DNA from: Poa pratensis
Taxonomy: Eukaryota; Streptophyta; Magnoliopsida; Poales; Poaceae
Assembly (NCBI GenBank): GCA_947311845.1
Contig: CAMZMU010000060.1
Location: 3,480,488-3,544,487, forward strand
Reading direction: 5' to 3'
DNA length: 64,000 nt
Both the position numbers and the translations under genes were made by a program. Positions 43,699 through 53,436 of the stretch are shown piece after piece. The first letter of the stretch is position 1, and every line of letters begins with the position of its first letter. The notes beneath the pieces are model-generated. The model was not told where the DNA came from and made no database searches. It worked only from the letters and a program-made list of their open reading frames with translations.

Positions 43699-45181
43699 TA
43701 CCTTCTCGTTCTATTGATGCTTGCCGCGGTTGTTCCATTGAGTGCTTTTTTCTTTTTAATATTTTGTGTATTCTATTTTTTAATTTACTAGTTTTTTTAA
43801 TATCATTCTCGTCGAGAGACCGGGCATAGTTGATACCTTCCCGGTATTAACATATTTCTTGCATTGTTCAAGATATCGACCCATAAACCGGCCAATTTAC
43901 GTCTTATGTTGATGGATCGACTATTAAGTTTCCGATAAATATACAATAGAGCTTTAGTAATCGATAGCGAGAGACCTCTTCAAAGAGGGGTACGTCGACA
44001 ACATGCATGTGCATTCAGAAGTCAGACCTAACGCATCGAAATGTACCGGAAAGACAGTATATTAATTGTTGATACTAATCAAACCATTAAAGATCGGATC
44101 TCGTTCAAATTACAGTGACATGACTTTGTAGGCACCTAGCAATAGGATCAAGCTGGCACCTCACTTCTCGTTCCTGTTGATCATTTTGGGGCCTTGTATT
44201 GTGCATGCAGCTGGAGCCTCGAATGCCAAGTCGATCCTAGCCTGCTAGGTCAACTCGGACTCCGCAATTTTCTGCGATCGACGTCTCTCGTTGTTTGCGT
44301 CGCCATAACTATCCCGAGAAAACCTAGACAGCGTTCCTGTCTGTGTTTACTTTGTCAAAGTTCTGGACCCGGCGACGCGTTAAACCTAGCCGCAGATAAT
44401 CAATTAGGTCAACACCCTGCTTCGTCGCTTACCGCAAAATTTAACTTAAGTCGCCGCGTAACAGCTGAGCTATCTAGCTATAGCAAAGCTAGAACCCTGG
44501 TTAGCAATAGCATTAGAGCAAAGCTCATTTGCACCAGTGTGGTGTAAATAACTAAATCGACGTGCTTTCCATGCATGCAGTAGGCGAATCCATCCATTCA
44601 TGCATTACCAAATCGACGTGCTTTAGATTGCATGCAAAATGAAAACTACTCCCACCCGAAATGTGCAAATGTCGTCTTGTAAACAGGCACCTTGAAAATG
44701 TTGACCATTTCTGTGGTGCCTCTGGTTAATGGCCACTACAGCTGCAAGGTGAAATTACGAGGCAATGCTTGCAAATGTCAAAGGATCAGATTCGCGTGTG
44801 ATCGCTCGGATCCAGAGGACTTCATGTACATACCCCCGCTGGGATCTAGCATGAACTTCCTACGAAAGACCCGCTCTTCCATATCTAGGAGACCGAAAAG
44901 ATATAATTAATCTGTGTATGTCAGGATCCGGGAATCTCTTGCTAATTAAATTGCCCTTCTCTTCCACACTTGTCTCCATCAACTAGTTACGAGGTAGAGG
45001 CAAGAGAGAGATTTGCATGAGAATTACATGTTGTATAGCTAGCGTCTTGATCGATACAGTCAACGGTACCAGCACCTGCCTGATTAGTAGAAAACTTCTC
45101 ATCGAATAGAATAACCCACTCAGTTCACAACCAAAGCGCTCGATCGCGTAAGATATCCCATCCATGCACAACCTCCAGCAC
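43699..45181. other. Intergenic, including the upstream region of the glycine-rich protein gene
   Basis: No coding or repeat structure is recognised. Stretches near the gene are AT-rich with several GCATGCA-type words (44200, 44570, 44630), which resemble RY-type seed/meristem motifs, but no function can be claimed. Confidence 0.4.
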
Positions 45182-45189
45182 TATATATA
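45182..45189 (+). promoter_or_regulatory. TATA box of the glycine-rich protein gene
   Basis: TATATATA lies 61 bp before the ATG at 45250. Transcription would start about 45215 in a C/A/T-rich leader (ACCCAACTCGTCTCACTCC), typical of highly expressed grass genes. Confidence 0.75.
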
Positions 45190-45249
45190 CCCCACCCAAC
45201 CTTCTATTATCATCACCCAACTCGTCTCACTCCACCGAGCTCACTCACA

Positions 45250-46116
45250 ATGGTTATTAGCACTAAGCTTGTAGCTCTTGGCTTTGTTGTCCTCCTGAGC
45301 ATTGGGTTCACCGATGCTGCAAGGATGCTCGGTAGCTCCTCCAGTGCCTCGGGTGGTGGAGGCGGCGGGGGAGGGGGAGGCGGTGGCGGTGCGTCTGGTG
45401 GGAGTGGATGGGGCGGAGGATCTGGATCGGGTGGAGGCTTAGGATATGCTGCAACCGGTGGAGATTGGGGTAACAAGTGGAACTTCGCCAAGGGAGCCGG
45501 TGGAGGAGGAGGAGCCGGTGGTGGAGGAGGATCAAATGGTGGATACGGTTCTGGCTCTGGATCCGGCTATGGCTCCGGAAGCGGTGCGAGCGGCTCAGCA
45601 TCAGCACCTGCCGGCAATGGACACGCCAACGCCGATGGTAAGGGTGGGGGCGGTGGCGGAGGTGCTGGTGCAAATGGGTCTAGTGGATCTGGAGCCGGAT
45701 CAGGTATTGGTGAAGGATACGGTGAGAGTGGCGTAACAACCGCACCGGCTCCTACTGCTGGTGGTGTCAGCCACTCTGATGCTGGCGGTAGTGGTACCGG
45801 TGGTGGTGGCGGGAACAACGGAAATGGAGGTGGTGAGGGCAAAGGAGCTGGACAGGCCGGCAGCGATGACACTTCTGGCAGTGCCACTGGAGAAGGTAGC
45901 GGCAGCGGTGGTGGTCTAGTTAAAGGTGTCGCACAAGGTCCAAGCGTCGGAGTTGGGTCTGGCTCTGGCTCCGGGGCTGGACAGACCGGTAGCACTGGCG
46001 GCTATGCCACTGGAATTGGTGGCGGCATGGGTAGTGGCATGGGCGGTAGCCAAAATGGCGGGACTGGTAATGGCGGAGGCAGCGGATCTGGATCCGGTGG
46101 CGGTGGATTCCATTAA
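45250..46116 (+). CDS. Glycine-rich cell-wall structural protein, secreted
   Basis: A single exon of 288 codons is intact from ATG to TAA. Residues 1-23 (MVISTKLVALGFVVLLSIGF then TDA) form a clear signal peptide, with cleavage likely before ARML. The mature protein is about half glycine with serine and alanine in loose GGGSGSGSG-type repeats, plus a small conserved island (GDWGNKWNFAKGAGG). The start closely resembles a grass family of glycine-rich cell-wall proteins with LVALGFVVLLSIG signal sequences. The protein is expected in the apoplast as a wall component. A TATA box 61 bp upstream and AATGAAA about 170 bp after the stop frame the gene. GC content and codon use are typical of grass GRPs. 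Proline-rich frames on the opposite strand are shadows. This is the clearest complete host gene in the window. Confidence 0.9.
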   Translation: MVISTKLVALGFVVLLSIGFTDAARMLGSSSSASGGGGGGGGGGGGGASGGSGWGGGSGSGGGLGYAATGGDWGNKWNFAKGAGGGGGAGGGGGSNGGYGSGSGSGYGSGSGASGSASAPAGNGHANADGKGGGGGGGAGANGSSGSGAGSGIGEGYGESGVTTAPAPTAGGVSHSDAGGSGTGGGGGNNGNGGGEGKGAGQAGSDDTSGSATGEGSGSGGGLVKGVAQGPSVGVGSGSGSGAGQTGSTGGYATGIGGGMGSGMGGSQNGGTGNGGGSGSGSGGGGFH

Positions 46117-46288
46117 ATTGCCATTTGTTGTCGAATAAGTTAGGAGGCGAGCCTAAATGCATTTTATTCTCGTCATTTTCGCCTTTCACTTCAAACTTCA
46201 CGCTATCATGCGCGGAGGGGACTGTTGAACGTCGGTGCGAAAGAACATGTAATTTCTTATAGCTATGTAATTTCCGGCCTTGCTTTCT

Positions 46289-46295
46289 AATGAAA
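46289..46295 (+). terminator. Possible poly(A) signal of the glycine-rich protein gene
   Basis: AATGAAA, a common plant variant, lies about 175 bases after the stop codon and is followed by TATTTT. Confidence 0.4.
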
Positions 46296-46704
46296 TATTT
46301 TCCCTGCGTGTGAACTGTGAACTTGAGTTCGTTTCAGAATCAGTATTAATGATATATAATCAGTTGTGACCATCAACATGGAAAATACAAAATAGTAGCT
46401 TCTGCAACACCGCACTGTTATCACGTGATGTGTAGTATAAAATGTTCTTTCGCGATACACTGCTTTATTTAAAACATCACAATTTGTAGGAACTGATAGT
46501 CGAGCTGTTATTTTAAGGACCATGATAACATGAACTAAGGACCTCTAAATCTAGAGCGGTTATTTTAAGGACTTCTAATCCATCGCTGCCCCAATGGACC
46601 GATTCCCTGAATCCCGATATTTATACTACGGAGTACAGTAATTAAGCGTGTGGGTTCCCGAAAGGGTTAGGTCCAGTTATTTTCCAGCAGGATTGCAACT
46701 TCTA

Positions 46705-46839
46705 GGCCCAGCTTGGATGGCAGTTTTTTAGCCAAAAGATCGGGAAAAAATCCGGAGCTGATTAGCTCCGTAGACATTACAGGCCACGACGGGTACAGAA
46801 ATACGGAGCATAAAAATGGACCCCTTTCCAAGCTGGGCT
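46705..46839. mobile_element. Short TIR element (MITE), 135 bp
   Basis: GGCCCAGCTTGGA on the left is mirrored by TTCCAAGCTGGGCT on the right. A target duplication is not clear, so the superfamily is open (Tourist-like possible). Confidence 0.5.
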
Positions 46840-47404
46840 TAGAGGATGAACATACGGTCTATCGTCAGAGAGAGCCTATAGTTCGACGACAGTATAAGAA
46901 AAGGGTTTTTATTGTTGTAACCTGCTTCGCTTAACTTTCCTTGTTTGTGCCCTACTCGCTTAACTTTCCTCAGTTTTTTCCTACTTGCATCTTTTGAGTC
47001 TCGTGGGTGGCCAAGCGGCCGTTTTCGTCTGGTCAACCTCCTCTGACCGTTACTTGGCCTGACTAGTAGGGCCGACATGGGGCATCTCTTGCGGCATCTA
47101 ATTTTGAATTGCGCACCATCTGACCCCACGAGTGGGCCTGGAAGAAGTAGTAGGGCCGGCATGGGGCATCTCCAGTGGAGCCGTTAAACCTTACAGGTGG
47201 GGACGGATGGGTCACATCTAAATATATTTAATTTGTTTGACCGTTATTACTCTGCTCCATCCCCCGTCTAATAAAACAAAAATACTATGCTCATTTGACT
47301 GTTAATCTGCTCCAGCCCACATTCTACCACCGGCCAGAGAAAAACCCCGCCGCAGACAAAGCCCCGCCGATGACAAAGCTCCGGCGTAGTCGCTGCCGGC
47401 TGGG

Positions 47405-48954
47405 ATGGACCCTTCGGCGAGCATCGACCACATCAGCCTCCTCCCCGACGAGTTGTTGTACGTTATCATCTCCCTCCTCCCCTGCAAATTTGGTGTTCAG
47501 ACAACCGTGCTCTCCCAGCGGTGGCGCCCCCTCTAGCTCTCTGCCCCCTCCACCTCGCCGTCGACAACCAGCTCTGCGATACGGATGTAAAACGTATCCA
47601 CGTAGTCTCCAAGATCCTCGCCGAGCACCATGGGCCAGTCAGATCCCTGGACATCGGTGAGTTCCGTTCAAACTGCAAGCTCAATGCCAAGCTCGACGAG
47701 TGGTTCCAATCCTCCGTCCTAAACCACCTCGAGATACTGAGCTTCCAAGGTGGAAACAATCCGCTTCCGCGCTCCGCCTCGCCCCCACGTTGCAGGCCGC
47801 CACTTTCGTCCATTGTCAATTCCCCCAGATAGATCCCGAGCCCCCGCTTCTTCTCCCTCTACTCAAGCGGCTTGTTCTCTGCGACTTTTTCATCTCGAAG
47901 GAAGCCATGGAGCTTCTGCTCGGTGGCTGTACTGAGCTCGAGGCCCTTCAGATTATGTCGATCCACGGGTGCAGTACACTACGCATTGTCTCTCCATCTA
48001 TCCGGACGATTACTATGTGTTACTGGAGGGACAGGAGATCACTTGACAACAAAGCAATAGAATCTTGTCACGATTTGGTCATTGATGCACCTCTCCTTGA
48101 GAGATTGTCTGTAGTTGATCCAGATGGTCCAACACAGTCAGTGTCATTCAGGCGTCAAAATTGACACTGTTGGGCTACTCGGCTGCCGAATTCTCCCAAC
48201 TTGTTATTGGATCCATAACCGTTCAGGTACAACAATCTTTTTCTTCTTTTTTTGTTTGCTACTCGTCTGCCTAATTCTCACATTATTGCTAATAAATCTC
48301 CAGAATATGATTCCCACAAGCTTGACCTCGTCTTTGCGCACAGTGAAGGTCTTGGCATTACAATCAGTCGACCCCAAACTGGATGAAGTTCTTCCATTCC
48401 TTAAATGCTTTCCATGCACGGAGAAGCTATACATAGAGGTGAACCTGTCATTTGTACTTTGAACTTTAAATCGGTCAGAATTCAAATTTGAGTCAGAATT
48501 CAAGCTTTCCTGTTATTATGTTAGGGTAGTTTTCCCAAGTTTACAATAACAAATTTAGTGTTCAAAACTACAGATAAAGAGAGGCCCGAAAGTGAATAAT
48601 GTGCGGCAATATGACATGAACGATCCCATCGAATGCCTTGATCTCAATCTCACGGAAAGTACTTTCAACGACTACCGAGGCACAACAACCGAGATTCATT
48701 TCGGCAAGTTCTTTGTTCTGAACACAAGTGTTCTCAAGATTATGAGGTTTGGCATTGATTGGAGACACAATGATAAATGGTATGAAGTTCGGCGCAAGAA
48801 ACTAAAGCTGAATGCCAAAACTTCTGCTGAAGCTAAGATTATTTTTGAAGATACAGGTATCAAGATAATAAATACCTTTAAAAAAATACACAAATTGTCG
48901 GTGGCTGATCCCTATGCAGAAGCTTTGAAGTGGAGAATGCGCAGCGGTTATTAA
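47405..48954 (+). pseudogene. F-box / leucine-rich-repeat-FBD-type gene, three exons, broken
   Basis: The ATG at 47405 opens an F-box: [18 protein letters not shown] and [11 protein letters not shown], then TAG where the family has tryptophan. The frame then shifts near 47555 (CPLHLAVDNQL; VVSKILAEHHGPVRSLDIGE) and near 47780 (LAPTLQAATFVHCQFPQIDP; LLLPLLKRLVLCDFF; DLVIDAPLLERLSVVDPDG). A further shift lies near 48130. The splice structure is intact: intron 1 at about 48229-48302 (CAG|GTACAA ... TCCAG|AA), exon 2 (TSSLRTVKVLALQSVDPKLD), intron 2 at about 48439-48570 (GAG|GTGAAC ... CTACAG|A), and exon 3 open to TAA at 48952-48954 with an FBD-like end (VRQYDMNDPIECLDLNL). F-box proteins select substrates for SCF ubiquitin ligases. 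The stop and shifts in exon 1 rule out a normal product. Confidence 0.82.
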
Positions 48955-49228
48955 TATTTGAGTGAAAATTGTAATATTTGAATTTGAACCTTGTAATCTT
49001 AGTGGTATCTGTAATAGAACCTTTCATTTGTACTTTGTATGTTATTGCAATTTAGTATTTATAACTTTGAACATTGTTTAAAAAAATAGTTCAACTCTTT
49101 TGTAATCTTGCTTCAGGAATTTATATTTCAGTCAAATTCAAAATTGAGGCAGAAATTTAATTTGCAAGGTTATTTCTACTTTGAACATTGTTTTTTTTCT
49201 TTGAGTAGAACAGGCTATTTGTACTTTG

Positions 49229-49318
49229 ATGTCAAATTTGAGTCAGAATACAAATTTGAGCATAATTCAAATTTGAGGCAGAATTCAAATGTGAGGAAGA
49301 ATTCAAATTTGGGCCAGC
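49229..49318. repeat. Minisatellite, about 17-18 bp unit, five copies
   Basis: The units are of the type TCAAATTTGAGTCAGAAT with small changes. Isolated single units also appear at about 48482 and 49133. Confidence 0.85.
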
Positions 49319-49797
49319 ATTTCAAGTCCATTGCTTTGTGGTATGATGCTGCAATGGTTTCTAAACTATTATACATGTTACGTGATTAATCCCGACCTCT
49401 TTTGCTAGTAAAACTCATAGTCATGAGAAGTGTGCTCCAAATGAGCTCCAAAGTTAGGGTAAACAGCCTCATTTGTAAGCTAGTTTTTTCCGACCTTGTC
49501 CAAATGTGTCAAATATTTTTTATTCACACCAATTCCATCTATATGGTTTCAATTCTAAGTCTCACTATTTATTAAATTAATCTTCATATTATTACATTTC
49601 TTTTGCAAAAACATGCTTTAATAGAAACACATTAAAAAACATGTTTAAAATATTAAGATTTAAATCTAAGTTAAGATCCTTCTTAGTCACTCCAAACTGA
49701 AGCTTTTGTGATGTTTTTTCATATTTTTTTTCATTTTTCAAAAAACTAAACCCCTACCTCCTTCTCCACAAACTCTTTGCGGCTTCATACGTGATAG

Positions 49798-50098
49798 TTC
49801 ATTTGTGTGAAGGTTTTTTCATGAAAATATCGATAAACCAAGTTTATTATTTTTAAACGTTACTATATCACATAATACGACAATGTACGCACATTTTGTA
49901 TTTTTTTTGATTTTTTTTGAATTAGTTGTGCTCATTTGAACCCGCTCGGGAAAGCCCACTCATTTGAAGGCTTTTTCATGAAAATGTCTGTATACCAAGT
50001 TTATATTTTTTTTTGTCGAAACCATGTCACGTAAAACGACAATGTGCGCAGGTTTTATATTTTTTGATTGTTTTTGAATTAGTTATGCTCATTTGAAA
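49798..50098. repeat. Tandem duplication, about 155 bp unit
   Basis: Two copies run from TCATTTGTGTGAAGGTTTTT (49800) and TCATTTGAAGGCTTTTTCAT (about 49956), each continuing through TTCATGAAAAT, ACCAAGTTTAT, ACGACAATGT and GAATTAGTT. A third copy starts at about 50089 (CTCATTTGAAAG) and stops. Confidence 0.82.
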
Positions 50099-50537
50099 GT
50101 TGGTCAGACTTTAGGAAACCCCGTTGACCACCTCAAAACCCCGCAGTCCCTCTCCTAACCCTAGCGCCCATCTGGGACCGTCGGATCATACCCTAGCACC
50201 GATCTGGGACTGTTCTATCATACCCTAGCGCCGATCTATCACCGTTCAATCATACCCTAGCGCCCAACTGCGGACGTTAGATCTAGCTCGATATTTGACA
50301 GTCAGATTCGCGTTGCGCGCCACTTGCGTAGCATTTCCCACCGCCTGATTCTCCTATGCTCCGCCCCATTTATACCCCCTCCCCCACCGGCCGTGGCGTT
50401 ATCGTCTCCTCCGCCCAGTTCCTCTCCGTTCTCCACCAGTTCCTCTCCGTTCTCGCCTCCTCGCTCCATGTCATCTGCATCTGGCGTTATCCTCTCCGTT
50501 CTCCACCAGTTCCTCTCCGTTCTCGCCTCCTCGCTCC

Positions 50538-51104
50538 ATGTCATCTGCATCCGGGCGTGGCCGCGGCGGCCTTCGCGGGAGCGGCGGTGGACGTTCTCCT
50601 CCTGGCGCCAGCAATGATGACCAGGAGCGCCGCCGCCATTCGGATGTGGGCCGCAGGCGCGGTCGCCGCCGCTTAACGAACTGGGACGGTCTGCGCACCC
50701 CCAGACCCAATTCCCCTACCCCACCACCGGGACGCCACGATGTTGGGTCCTCGCAGGCGGCGGCGCGTGCCCCATTGCTTCTGCTGGCACCCTCAACCGA
50801 GCGCAGCGACGACGAGTCCTACTCAAGCGTCGATACAGTCTCCACCGACAACGGCGAGGAGCTCATCAAGATCGTCGACCCCGTCGAGCTGGAGGCGTGC
50901 GTTGTCGCCAAGTCCGTGCACTCGGAGCGCCGCGTGGCAAAGCGGCGCCGTGAGGATGCTGAGTTTCGGGAGGCGAGGAATGAGGTGCGTCTGGAGAAGG
51001 GGCTCCGGCAGGACGCCGAGCACACCGCTCGCGCGCGGGAGTGGGAGGAGGTACGGCGCCGCCATCGCGTCAACCATGCCTTCGCCTTCTCTGATAGTGA
51101 GTAG
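50538..51104 (+). CDS. Arginine-rich 188-residue protein of unknown function
   Basis: This is an intact single-exon ORF within the Pack-MULE-like element. The N-terminus is Gly/Arg-rich (MSSASGRGRGGLRGSGGGRS) and strongly basic to residue 55. The middle has Ser/Asp runs (ERSDDESYSSVDTVSTDNGE), and the C-terminus is a charged, probably helical region (ERRVAKRRREDAEFREARNE ... AREWEEVRRRHRVNHAFAF). I do not recognise a domain. A TATA-like TTTATACCCC lies about 170 bp upstream (50368-50377). The 5' region contains a direct duplication of about 63 bp (CTCTCCGTTCTCCACCAGTT ... GTCATCTGCATC, from about 50424 and 50489), and the second copy supplies the start codon. An in-frame ORF of this length inside an element full of broken genes suggests either recent capture or retained function. 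It could also be a random open frame in GC-rich DNA. Confidence 0.45.
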   Translation: MSSASGRGRGGLRGSGGGRSPPGASNDDQERRRHSDVGRRRGRRRLTNWDGLRTPRPNSPTPPPGRHDVGSSQAAARAPLLLLAPSTERSDDESYSSVDTVSTDNGEELIKIVDPVELEACVVAKSVHSERRVAKRRREDAEFREARNEVRLEKGLRQDAEHTARAREWEEVRRRHRVNHAFAFSDSE

Positions 51105-51761
51105 ATTAGGGTATCCTAAAAATATGTATCAACTACTATTTGTACTGTTTGTCCAATGTTTGTTCAACTAAGATCAGAGCGATGTTTGTACTGTTTGTCG
51201 ATGTTTGTTGAACTAAAAATATGCTTCCAGTAGTTGGAAAACTATGCATAATAGAGCGATGTCGGTCGCGTTCCAAGCGTAGTTGCATTACAGCTCGATC
51301 GCTCGCACCAGTCGGCGCAATTTCTTCATTTATGTCTACATTGACCATATGGCAGAACGAGCGGCACGTATTTGTTCATTTTTATCCATTCTGGAGTACT
51401 TGTGTGAAAGGAAAGTACATCCAGAATCCGTAGCGGATCATCTCTTTACGAGTAGTACGATTAGGATGAGACACATCTGAGAGTCTTCCAGTGCGTGGCA
51501 CTGCGTGCACATTGATTGCATGCGTGGCATGCCGCACGCATGCTGTAGTCCACCCTGCGTCTATGTAGCGTGCACGGATGGACATGGCCATTGAACGCCT
51601 CACAGAACTTCTGCCTCACCGCTAGCCTAGCCTAGTCTAGCCGTCACGTCCAATCACGGTGTAAATGCATTAGGTAAAGAAGATAGACGATCATAATAAA
51701 AGATTTACTCCATAGAAACATTACTCACTCGATAACTAAATATTAACTAATACTTCAGCTA

Positions 51762-52272
51762 CTACTCATATACTATTACTTCTTCTTCATGGTGGTGCAA
51801 GGGACTAACGATGACATCAGAGGCGTCGGAGTCTTCCTCATCGTCCTCATCGTCCTCGTCCTCATCGTTGCCCTCGTACGAGTCCATGTCGTCGGAGTTC
51901 TCATTGCCAGAGACGTCCTCGATGACAGGCACAATGGGCTCGATGACGATGGCCGCGGCGGTTGGTCCACGACAGCAGCCCCGCGGTCCTCGTCGGAGTA
52001 GGGCTCATCCGAGGACTCCAACGCCTCGTACTCGTAGACTGGGGACTACGGCGGAAGATCTCCACGCGCCACTTCATAGGGTTCCTCTTTCTTCTCGGGT
52101 AGGGGGAGAGCCCGTGCTGCTTGCGGAACAGGTTCTCCGCCTCTCGCTGCTCCTCCCCCTCCTCCCGGTCCTGCTCCTTCATGGTGTGCAGGGTACCAGG
52201 CGAGTAGAGCCCCGAGTCCGAGAGCGGCGAGAAGGGGCTCTCCGGCGTGGGCGGGCTCCACCACATTTTCAA
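51762..52272 (-). pseudogene. Acidic-tail protein gene relic, unknown function
   Basis: Read on the minus strand from ATG at 52272: PPTPESPFSPLSDSGLYSPG, EREAENLFRKQHGLSPYPRR-like sequence (observed QREAENLFRKQHGLSPYPRR), KRNPMKWRVEIFRRSP. In the next frame follows YEYEALESSDEPYSDEDRGA, and in a third VIEDVSGNENSDDMDSYEGN with a run of Asp/Glu, ending at TAG (51762-51764). Two frameshifts are needed (about 52045 and 51930). The reassembled order of blocks, with proline/serine start, basic middle and very acidic end, looks like one gene of about 170 codons. A TATA-like AATAAAAGG lies about 60 bp upstream on the minus strand (52331-52340). I do not know the family. Confidence 0.5.
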
Positions 52273-52558
52273 GGGAGGGAGGGGAGAGAGAGAAAGAATG
52301 GGCGTGTTCTTCCATTGCAGGGGTAGGCCCCTTTTATTCTACCCGCGATGGGCGGCAGGCGAAGGAACCCACGGCCAGGGTCCCACCTATCAGCGCACTG
52401 ACGGTCAAAGGGGGTTGACCCGATGGAAACGCCGTGTTTGGCCGTCCGCGGGCCTCGAAAGAGCCAAGTAGGGCAAAACCGAGGAAAGTTAAGCGAGTAG
52501 GGCACAAACGAGGAAAACTAAGCGAAGTAGGCACAAAAATAAAACACCCATAAGAAAA

Positions 52559-53188
52559 TTCACAAGCAGCAATACTACAAGTTGACAAGCAACAAGAAAA
52601 GAGTGAATTCACGAGGATTCTCGGCGAATTCGCGCTTCAGAAACTTGTACACTTCCTCGATCCCAGCCGTGAAGGGGGTTGTGTGCGTGGTGGAGAGCCT
52701 ACTAAAACTTCTTATAGTTATTAGATACGGAGGTAGTATAAATTTGTCCTACGAATTACAACTTCCGTGAGCCGCGGTTACGAAAATGGATCTGGAATTC
52801 AAGTTGTTCTCTCATGTCTCCTAGCTTATCGGCCGAAATACACATCCTTTTCCTTTTTTTAGGGCAAGGTCGGCGCATTTTGTTTGGTCTGTCCATTTTG
52901 TGTCCGTGTTTGTTCGGGTGGGCTAAAAACAACACTCAACGGGGCAGCATAAGCGGACCGGAGGGGGTGGACACGTTTGGCTCGAACCATTTCGGGCCTA
53001 AATTTGGGGCATCAATGCAGACCAGCTCTCAGCGTCCGCCTCGTGTCCGTCCCTTATCCACCACTGGCCCAGCTGTCAACCTCTCCCAACGGCTAACCAC
53101 CGCTATGTGGTGGGCCGGTTATTTAAAGGGACGCCGCTGAGCGAACCCTAGGGCTCTAACCCTAGCGCTGCCCTCTCCTCTCCCACCT
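52559..53188. other. Intergenic; Harbinger-like flank
   Basis: No gene is recognised. Phrases such as TTTGGTCTGTCCATTTTGTG and ACTCAACGGGGCAGC at 52880-52950 resemble, in inverted order, 58400-58500 (CACCCCGTTGGGTGCAGTGT, GGACCAAATGGG). They may mark the two sides of an old Harbinger-type element. Confidence 0.35.
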
Positions 53189-53436
53189 ATGATCAACTCA
53201 TCACCCTGCTCTGGCCACCTATTTTCTGAGCTCCGTACTAGATCCGCCATCGCCGCAACATCTCCTTGTCCAGATCGAGCGCGCCGGGCACTACAGCGAC
53301 CGCTTCTCTCGCCGCCGCCTGGGCCAACATTTTGTTGCCTCCACTGGCTTCGCGCGGGCTTCCAAAGTGCGCAAGGAGGGCTATGGAGGCAGTGTACTCG
53401 ACTCTTCGACCCCGAGGAGGAGGCGTACGCCGCGGG

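Larger units (their letters stand above)
46903..52549. mobile_element. Pack-MULE-like element with three gene-like units, 5.65 kb
   Basis: A perfect 9-bp direct repeat ATAAGAAAA abuts both ends (46894-46902 and 52550-52558), the Mutator target duplication. The ends form inverted repeats of about 130 bp: GGGTTTTTATTGTTGTAACC and CTTCGCTTAACTTTCCTTGT and TGTGCCCTACTCGCTTAACT on the left, mirrored on the right with few changes. Each TIR itself holds two copies of a roughly 30-bp word (CGCTTAACTTTCCT). No MULE transposase is present. Inside are a broken three-exon F-box gene (+), an intact 188-codon ORF (+) and a broken acidic-tail gene (-). Carrying host-type genes with introns but no transposase fits a Pack-MULE. 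Confidence 0.85.

Noticed and set aside
45213..45995. Proline-rich minus-strand frames opposite the glycine-rich protein
   Set aside because: Glycine codons read backwards give proline and alanine. The plus-strand frame has a signal peptide, TATA box and family resemblance.
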